Below the pieces are notes generated by a model. It saw nothing but the letters and a program-made list of their open reading frames with translations, was not told the origin of the DNA and did no database searches. Positions 6,139-10,715 of a stretch of DNA of 10,715 nucleotides are shown here, piece by piece. The stretch's first letter is position 1; every line of letters begins with the position of its first letter. This DNA is from Chloroflexi bacterium RBG_19FT_COMBO_55_16 (GTDB taxonomy: Bacteria; Chloroflexota; Anaerolineae; Anaerolineales; UBA4823). The stretch lies in the NCBI GenBank assembly GCA_001795335.1, contig MGOK01000044.1, positions 1,606-12,320 on the forward strand. The letters run 5' to 3'. A program made the position numbers and the translations under genes.

Positions 6139-6164
6139 TTAAGAATAATTAAGATAAGATTAAG
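6139..6164 (+). repeat. Three TTAAG direct repeats at helical spacing
   Basis: TTAAG occurs at 6139-6143, 6149-6153 and 6160-6164, with start-to-start spacing of 10 and 11 bp, just upstream of the Shine-Dalgarno of the cNMP-domain gene. Evenly phased short direct repeats of this kind are typical of binding sites for dimeric OmpR/PhoB-type response regulators. The sequence is AT-rich, so chance is possible. Confidence 0.35.
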
Positions 6165-6180
6165 CTCTAAGGAGGCCAGG

Positions 6181-6612
6181 ATGGATTTGAAGGATTTCTT
6201 GAGGAAAGTCGAGCTGTTCGATGGCTTGACCGAAACCGAACTAGAAAAAGTAGCTGCTATCTGTGAGGAGAGGAGATTCCATCGCGGCGATTTACTCACC
6301 AAACAGGGGACTCCAGGTGAGGAATTATTCATTGTTACCAAGGGTTTTGTGGAAGTTTTCCTGGAAGCTCCCCAGCGGGTAGTGGTGAACCTCGGCGCGG
6401 GGCAGATCGTCGGAGAGATGGCTCTGGTCGATCAAGGGTTGAGTTCAGCCACTGTACGCGCTGTGGAAGAACCTACAATAACCCAAGGGATTCATTTTGA
6501 GCAGTTCGAGCAGCTTTTCCAGCAGGACGCAAGCATCGGGTTTAAGATCATCCGGAATATCGCCGCAGACCTGTCTTTTAAATTGCGTCACCGAAATCTG
6601 AGCGAACGGTAA
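6181..6612 (+). CDS. Stand-alone cyclic-nucleotide-binding-domain protein
   Basis: This 143-residue protein consists of one CRP-type beta-barrel (about 10-115) and a C-terminal helix. Landmarks are LFDGLTETELEKVA (12-25), FHRGDLLTKQGTPGEELFIVTKG (33-55) and the phosphate-binding cassette region GQIVGEMALVDQG (74-86, with Glu79). The helix-turn-helix domain of CRP/FNR regulators is absent. The cassette Arg that normally precedes Ser/Thr-Ala and contacts the cyclic phosphate is replaced (SSATV, 88-92), so ordinary cAMP binding is doubtful. It may sense another ligand or act through protein contacts. AAGGAGG (6169-6175) is 5 nt before the ATG. A small gene follows 10 nt downstream. Confidence 0.85.
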   Translation: MDLKDFLRKVELFDGLTETELEKVAAICEERRFHRGDLLTKQGTPGEELFIVTKGFVEVFLEAPQRVVVNLGAGQIVGEMALVDQGLSSATVRAVEEPTITQGIHFEQFEQLFQQDASIGFKIIRNIAADLSFKLRHRNLSER

Positions 6613-6622
6613 AGGGGGAAAT

Positions 6623-6859
6623 ATGACCATTTACAAAGTCAGTTATGTGGTGATCGGCATGGATCATCCCGGTGGTATTGCCAATTTGGATCATAAACCC
6701 TACGTTGGCGAACAGGTACGCCTGAGCGACCTGACATTAGAGATCCTGGAGGTGCTCGAAATCATGCCCGCCCGGGGTGGATTTCACTATTACCACGTCA
6801 CTTGTCAGCCTTTACCCACAGAAATTTCCTCCGACGGAAGTCATCAACCATCCAGTTAA
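6623..6859 (+). CDS. Small protein of unknown function (78 aa)
   Basis: The start ATG follows a purine-rich AAAGGGGGAAAT, and the gene begins 10 nt after the cNMP-domain gene, so the two are probably cotranscribed. The protein is soluble. It has an N-terminal beta strand (YKVSYVVIG, 4-12), a Gly-rich turn, a VGEQVRLSDLTLEILEVLEIMP segment (28-49) that suggests a small barrel-like fold, and a polar tail after about residue 66. No family is recognised. A bidirectional terminator lies about 30 nt beyond its stop. Confidence 0.6.
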   Translation: MTIYKVSYVVIGMDHPGGIANLDHKPYVGEQVRLSDLTLEILEVLEIMPARGGFHYYHVTCQPLPTEISSDGSHQPSS

Positions 6860-6888
6860 TTCAGCAATTACAATTGGTATCAGCGTCG

Positions 6889-6932
6889 AAACGAAAAAGT
6901 GGCGGAGTGAATTGACTCCGCCACCTTCGTTT
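6889..6932. terminator. Bidirectional Rho-independent terminator
   Basis: The perfect 10-bp stem GTGGCGGAGT / ACTCCGCCAC (6899-6908 and 6915-6924) has a 6-nt loop, with outer pairing of AAACGAA (6889-6895) and TTCGTTT (6926-6932). On the minus strand the stem is followed by TTTTTCGTTT, a good tract for ending the tad-comF-hpf transcript. On the plus strand the tract (CTTCGTTT) is weaker but should serve the 6181-6859 unit. Confidence 0.85.
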
Positions 6933-6945
6933 AACATGAGGAGAT

Positions 6946-7509
6946 TTAGCCGATCTCTGGTTCGATCAAACCGTAGTTGCCATCTCTCCGGCGGTAGAGC
7001 ACGTTGATGGCGTTGGTCGAGGCATTGTAGAACACAAAGAAATTTTCATGGCCCAGAAGGCCCATCTGCTCGATGGCTTCCGATTCGTCCATTGGTGTGA
7101 CAAGGAAGTGTTTGCGCCGGGCAATGATCGGTTTTGCGATCTCTTCCTCTTCAGCATCTATCAGGGGGACGACCTCCGCAGCCGACTTGCCATCTCCGCG
7201 CCCCCGGTTACGTTTGCCTTTGTAGCGTTCTATTCGGCGTTGCATCTTTTCTAGCGCAGTGTCTAATGCAGAGAAAATATCATCGGCCCGTTCTTCGGAA
7301 CGCAGGATGAACCCCTTCCCCCGCACAGTAATTTGCGCGACCTGCCGATCAGACGCGCTGCGCGCCGACTTGACATAAGCCAGATCAACGCGAGCTTCAT
7401 CAATCTCATTCAAATAACGATCCAGCTTGGATGCTTTTTTGGTTACGTATTCATTCAAACGATCCGTCACTTCCATGTTCCTGCCTGTGATTTCAACTTG
7501 GAGCGCCAT
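6946..7509 (-). CDS. hpf: Ribosome hibernation promoting factor, long form
   Basis: This 187-residue protein matches the long HPF class. The N-terminal domain (about 1-100) starts VEITGRNMEVTDRLNEYVTKK and ends in a basic helix (MQRRIERYKGKRNRGRG). It binds the 30S decoding region in known homologues. A variable acidic linker (about 110-127) leads to the C-terminal dimerisation domain (about 130-184) with FLVTPMDESEAIEQMGLLGH and YRRRDGNYGLIEP. Long HPF joins two 70S ribosomes into an inactive 100S dimer in slow growth. GAGGAGG (7523-7517) is 7 nt upstream of ATG 7509. It lies 37 nt after comF and is the last gene before the terminator. Confidence 0.95.
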   Translation of the reverse strand: MALQVEITGRNMEVTDRLNEYVTKKASKLDRYLNEIDEARVDLAYVKSARSASDRQVAQITVRGKGFILRSEERADDIFSALDTALEKMQRRIERYKGKRNRGRGDGKSAAEVVPLIDAEEEEIAKPIIARRKHFLVTPMDESEAIEQMGLLGHENFFVFYNASTNAINVLYRRRDGNYGLIEPEIG

Positions 7510-7546
7510 CTGTATTCCTCCTCAAGAACAAAATTTTACCACCGGT

Positions 7547-8299
7547 TTATGCCTGGCCATTCTGAACATGCTGGCGACCAGCTCTTGCCAATGTCAATCC
7601 ATACACCTTTCTTGCTCCACCATTTAATAAAGCCTTTGCGCAAGCATCCAAGGTGGCGTTGCTTGTGGAAACATCGTCCACAACCAGAACACATCGGTCG
7701 GTCACCCATTTCGACCGCGCCTGGAACGCCCCTGTGACATTATCTCGTCGTTGAGTAAACGAAAGGCCCACCTGTGATCGAGTCTCACGCGCCCTAATCA
7801 ACCCCTTGGGAAAATAAGGTTTACCGCTTCCCATGGCAAGTGGCCGGGCGAGTAAGATAGCTTGATTATATCCACGCTCTCGCAGACGTGCAACCCCTAA
7901 TGGAACCGGAATGATCCCCTCGACAACCCAGTCCAATTCTCGCAGGTAAGCGATCAACGGTTGTGCCAGAATCACTCCTAGGCTGATGTCCCGCTTATAT
8001 TTCAAACGATGGATTGCCTTTCGGACCGGACCTTCAAAGACCGCCCAAGATCTCACCGCCGTAAAATAAGGCGGGCTGGTCCTACAATTTTCACACTCAC
8101 CGGGAAGGTTTAGACTTTGCCCACACCGCTCACAAAGCGGCAGTTCTACAGTTCGAACGTCTGATTGGCAATCGTGGCACCAGCGTGCTCCCGGGCGACC
8201 ACAGCCGCCACAACTCGGCGGAAATACTAAATCCAGACTGGCCCATAAGTTCTGGTATATCCGGAAAGCCAGGGTGGACGATTGAGCCATATTCATCAT
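7547..8299 (-). CDS. comF: ComF family protein (phosphoribosyltransferase fold, DNA uptake)
   Basis: This 250-residue protein has the two ComF parts. The N-terminal zinc-ribbon-like region carries four CxxC pairs (Cys30/33, 41/44, 56/59, 69/72). The type I phosphoribosyltransferase domain follows, with IPVPLGVARLRERGYNQA (130-147) and PRPP-loop-like VLVVDDVSTSNATL (204-217). The loop reads STSNAT in place of the common TTGAT, so PRPP use is not assured. ComFC/GntX relatives are needed for transformation in several bacteria, probably on the inside of the membrane. ATGs at 8299, 8296 and 8290 are all possible and none has a strong Shine-Dalgarno. The gene starts 15 nt after the tadC stop, which suggests readthrough from the Tad genes. 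Confidence 0.9.
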   Translation of the reverse strand: MMNMAQSSTLAFRIYQNLWASLDLVFPPSCGGCGRPGARWCHDCQSDVRTVELPLCERCGQSLNLPGECENCRTSPPYFTAVRSWAVFEGPVRKAIHRLKYKRDISLGVILAQPLIAYLRELDWVVEGIIPVPLGVARLRERGYNQAILLARPLAMGSGKPYFPKGLIRARETRSQVGLSFTQRRDNVTGAFQARSKWVTDRCVLVVDDVSTSNATLDACAKALLNGGARKVYGLTLARAGRQHVQNGQA

Positions 8300-8314
8300 T
8301 ATAGTATAAATCCA

Positions 8315-9262
8315 TCAGAAACCCAGCACCCCTCCCAGGCTTGATCTCAACAGCATCAAAAAGGCCGGTGTCAACAAAACAATGCAAATCGAGGGGAAAA
8401 TCAAGATCGCCATCGGGATCAGCATCTTGATCGGCGCTTTATGTGCCGCCTCTTCAGCGCGTTGACGCCGCTTGACCCGCATCTGATCAGCCTGGATGTG
8501 CAGAACCTTGGCCATGCTCACCCCCAGCTGTTCGCTTTGGATCACAGCCGCCACGAAACTGGTCATTTCCGAAACGCCCATTCGTTCAGCCATGTCTCGC
8601 AGCGCATCTTTCCGTAATTTCCCCAATTGGATTTCCCGGATCACCCTTCCAAAACCAATTGAAAGCTCATTGTTCCACTTCTCATAGACCTTAGCCATGG
8701 CTGCGTCAAACCCTAAGCCAGCCTCGACGCAAACCGTCAATAAATCGAGGGAATCCGGCATTGCCTTGCGGATCTCGGACTGGCGGCGATTGATCTTGCC
8801 GCGCAGCCACAGCTCCGGCAAGAAGAATCCTAAGGCGCCAGCCGGGATGGAGATCAATAAACCGCGTCCCTTCAAGAAGCTGCCTTGCGGAGCAACCGTC
8901 GCCACGAAGAATAAGAGTACTCCCAGAGAGATACCGGCGATGCGTAACGCCCAGAATAAGGTAGGATCCAATCTTTTCGGATTTCCCGCCAATTCCAGTT
9001 TTTGAGCGGTTTGCTGGATGGCGTTCTGCGGCGTAACACGCATAGCCAATTCGCCTAACCGCCGCGCAATCGGGTAAATTACTCTATCCGTCAAAGGTTG
9101 CGAGAGTTCTATCACCTCTAAATCAGTGATTTCACCTCGTTCAGCAAATTTCACCAGGCGCGATTGTAACGGATCTTCGCCCCTGGAATCCTTGAGGCCA
9201 ATGATCACCAAAATGACTGCCCCCAGGACAATTACACCTCCTACTATCGCCAACCATAACAT
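8315..9262 (-). CDS. tadC: Tad pilus inner-membrane platform protein TadC (T2SS F family)
   Basis: The 315-residue protein has an N-terminal membrane helix (3-22), a basic cytoplasmic stretch, two helices (about 104-124 and 134-153), a T2SSF domain (about 165-300) with MPDSLDLLTVCVEAGLGFDAAM (168-189), and a final hydrophobic segment (279-306). With TadB it forms the inner-membrane platform on which the TadA/CpaF ATPase acts to build Flp-type pili. GGAGG (9274-9270) is 7 nt before ATG 9262. It follows tadB by 25 nt. Confidence 0.9.
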   Translation of the reverse strand: MLWLAIVGGVIVLGAVILVIIGLKDSRGEDPLQSRLVKFAERGEITDLEVIELSQPLTDRVIYPIARRLGELAMRVTPQNAIQQTAQKLELAGNPKRLDPTLFWALRIAGISLGVLLFFVATVAPQGSFLKGRGLLISIPAGALGFFLPELWLRGKINRRQSEIRKAMPDSLDLLTVCVEAGLGFDAAMAKVYEKWNNELSIGFGRVIREIQLGKLRKDALRDMAERMGVSEMTSFVAAVIQSEQLGVSMAKVLHIQADQMRVKRRQRAEEAAHKAPIKMLIPMAILIFPSICIVLLTPAFLMLLRSSLGGVLGF

Positions 9263-9287
9263 GACGCCACCTCCAGCCTTTGTTCAC

Positions 9288-10241
9288 CTATACTTCAATG
9301 GCGGAAATTTTATTCATTACAAAATAACCAGCCACGATCATCATGCCGCCAAAGACCAACATGGGGATACCGACCATCCTGGTTTCCGGATCGAAAAACA
9401 TCATCATATAAGACCGGTTCAACCAATATAAGATGAGAGTGATGAGCACTGGCATGGCAGACAAGAACCGGCTTGAATAGACCACCTGGGAGGTCAAAAC
9501 ACGCACTTCGCCTTTAATCCGCACGCGTTCACGAATTGTATACGAGATAGTATCTAGAATTTCAGCCAGGTTACCACCGACTTCGCGCTGAACATTCATC
9601 GCCGCGACCGTCAGGTCAAGGTCATCGCTCGGGATGCGGCGTAATAAGTTATCCAGGGTGCGCTCCATCGGCAGGCCCAACTGCATCTCTTGAACAACGC
9701 GTCGAAATTCGTCGCTGATGGGGGGAGGAAGTTCCTTACTCACGGCTTCCATAGCTTGCATTATAGAATAACCAGCGCGTAATCCATTCACCACCAGGTT
9801 CAGCATATCGGGCAGCTGCTCGCTGAAATGGATTAAGCGCCGTCCTTGCTGGCGGCGGACATAGATGCGCGGCAGTGATATACCCACCAAAACGCCGACC
9901 AGGCTGAAGACCAAGCTACGCCCTCCGAAGAACCAGCCTACAACCCCAACCCCGATCCCTACGATCACCATCAGGGCAATGTACTCGGCAGGTTTGAGCT
10001 TCAGGTCAGCGCGTGCCAGTTCTCGAGCAATCCCTCCCCCCCAGGAAGAACGTTCGACGCGCTTGTTCAGCCATTCGCCAACCGGCGATGCCTTTTCCCC
10101 TGGTTTTCTTATCTTCTCTTCCTTAAGATAAGGGCCAAGGCGCTCCTCGACAAGAGAGCGCTCATTGGAAACCGTAATGATCACCCCAAACGCTAGCAAC
10201 AATAGGATCAAACCACCACCAACTAACAAGATGAGTTCCAT
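9288..10241 (-). CDS. tadB: Tad pilus inner-membrane platform protein TadB (T2SS F family)
   Basis: The chosen start gives 317 residues. There is an N-terminal membrane helix (about 3-23), a charged cytoplasmic region, a helix pair (about 88-126), the T2SSF domain with LPDMLNLVVNGLRAGYSIMQAM (143-164) and REVGGNLAEILDTISYTIRER (219-239), and C-terminal helices (about 258-274 and 291-309). The ATG at 10241 is preferred over one at 10283 because it begins directly at the membrane helix and has GAGGG (10254-10250) 8 nt upstream. The longer start would overlap the cpaF end. The order cpaF-tadB-tadC is the standard Tad arrangement. Confidence 0.9.
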   Translation of the reverse strand: MELILLVGGGLILLLLAFGVIITVSNERSLVEERLGPYLKEEKIRKPGEKASPVGEWLNKRVERSSWGGGIARELARADLKLKPAEYIALMVIVGIGVGVVGWFFGGRSLVFSLVGVLVGISLPRIYVRRQQGRRLIHFSEQLPDMLNLVVNGLRAGYSIMQAMEAVSKELPPPISDEFRRVVQEMQLGLPMERTLDNLLRRIPSDDLDLTVAAMNVQREVGGNLAEILDTISYTIRERVRIKGEVRVLTSQVVYSSRFLSAMPVLITLILYWLNRSYMMMFFDPETRMVGIPMLVFGGMMIVAGYFVMNKISAIEV

Positions 10242-10260
10242 CGCGCTTACCCTCTGATCA

Positions 10261-10715
10261 TTAATAACGCTTCCGGTCACCAATGCCGAAGACTGATGCC
10301 GGCAGGTGGATTCCCGCAGCTTCGATCTTTTCCATAAACTTGGGTCTCAGGCCGGTTGGACGGAAACGGCCAATCACTTTTCCATTCTCAAAACCGGACT
10401 GCTCGAATATAAACAAATCGGTCATGGTGATCACCTCGCCTTCCATGCCGGACACCTCGGTGACCTGGATCACTTTACGCGTGCCGTCGCGCAATCGTTC
10501 CTGATGGATCACAAGGTCTATTGCCGAGGAAATCTGCTCGCGAATAGCTCGTACGGGCATTTCCATCCCGGCCATCATCACCATTGTTTCAATGCGCGTT
10601 AATGAGTCGCGAGGGCTGTTTGAGTGAGCTGTCGTCATGGAACCATCGTGACCGGTGTTCATCGCTTGCAACATGTCTAAGGCAGCCTCATCGCGAATTT
10701 CGCCAACGATTATGC
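10261..10715 (-). CDS. cpaF: Tad pilus secretion ATPase CpaF/TadA, C-terminal part
   Basis: The last 150 residues are present and the gene continues beyond the right edge. The visible part starts at the Walker B strand (IIVGEIR) and follows with LDMLQAMNTGHDGSMTTAHSNS, SPRDSLTRIETMVMMAGMEMP and VRAIREQISSAIDLVIHQ, all typical of the CpaF branch of type II/IV secretion ATPases. It supplies the energy for Flp pilus assembly and, in some species, retraction. Small deviations are Arg-Asp after VGEIR, where Arg-Gly or Arg-Ser is common, and AHSN in place of the usual HAN. The stop is 19 nt before tadB. Confidence 0.94.
   Translation of the reverse strand, partial: IIVGEIRDEAALDMLQAMNTGHDGSMTTAHSNSPRDSLTRIETMVMMAGMEMPVRAIREQISSAIDLVIHQERLRDGTRKVIQVTEVSGMEGEVITMTDLFIFEQSGFENGKVIGRFRPTGLRPKFMEKIEAAGIHLPASVFGIGDRKRY

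Noticed and set aside
6899..6924. The 10-bp inverted repeat considered as an operator or attachment site
   Set aside because: It lies between the 3' ends of two converging units and is followed by T-tracts, so a terminator explains it fully.
7333..7737. 134-codon plus-strand ORF across hpf and comF
   Set aside because: It lies antisense to two clear conserved genes, including their ribosome sites, and its product has no recognisable motifs.
10242..10283. Longer start for tadB at 10283
   Set aside because: It would add a polar 14-residue tail overlapping cpaF. The ATG at 10241 has a spaced Shine-Dalgarno and begins at the membrane helix, as in other TadB proteins.

Overview
The window looks like chromosomal DNA of a bacterium related to the Chloroflexota (Anaerolineae-like). 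This placement is inferred from protein flavour: the thioredoxin lipoprotein family, the Tad genes next to comF and a long-form hpf, and a small folate operon. No rRNA or other marker confirms it. There are no tRNA or rRNA genes, CRISPR arrays, transposases or phage genes. Genes are densely packed with normal stop codons. Several end in TGA, so TGA is an ordinary stop codon in this genome.

Block 1 (1-859, minus strand): the N-terminus of a small membrane protein with a strong promoter, then a thioredoxin-fold lipoprotein. A TGA codon stands exactly where the first active-site cysteine of the CxxC motif should be. The reading frame is intact on both sides, and a compact hairpin of bacterial SECIS type follows the TGA. 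The simplest reading is a selenocysteine (UxxC) thioredoxin-like lipoprotein, which automatic gene calling would split in two.

Block 2 (979-5407, plus strand): seven tightly spaced or overlapping genes, probably one operon. They are a TlpA/ResA-type thioredoxin with a normal CPPC, a divergent Lgt-like membrane protein, an unrecognised lipoprotein, a DUF302 protein, a pteridine-reductase-like SDR (FolM type), folB and folK. On the opposite strand folE converges on folK, and one CTAG supplies both stop codons. FolE, FolB, FolK and the SDR cover GTP to hydroxymethyl-dihydropterin diphosphate plus a possible dihydrofolate reductase step. folP and folC are not in the window.

Block 3 (6043-6945): the folE promoter region, a stand-alone cyclic-nucleotide-binding-fold protein, a 78-residue unknown protein and a bidirectional terminator.

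Block 4 (6946-10715, minus strand): a probable operon read as cpaF/tadA (partial) - tadB - tadC - comF - hpf, ending at the same terminator. It joins the Tad pilus motor and platform genes to a competence-related phosphoribosyltransferase-like protein and a ribosome hibernation factor.

The candidate selenoprotein of block 1 is the most interesting item.
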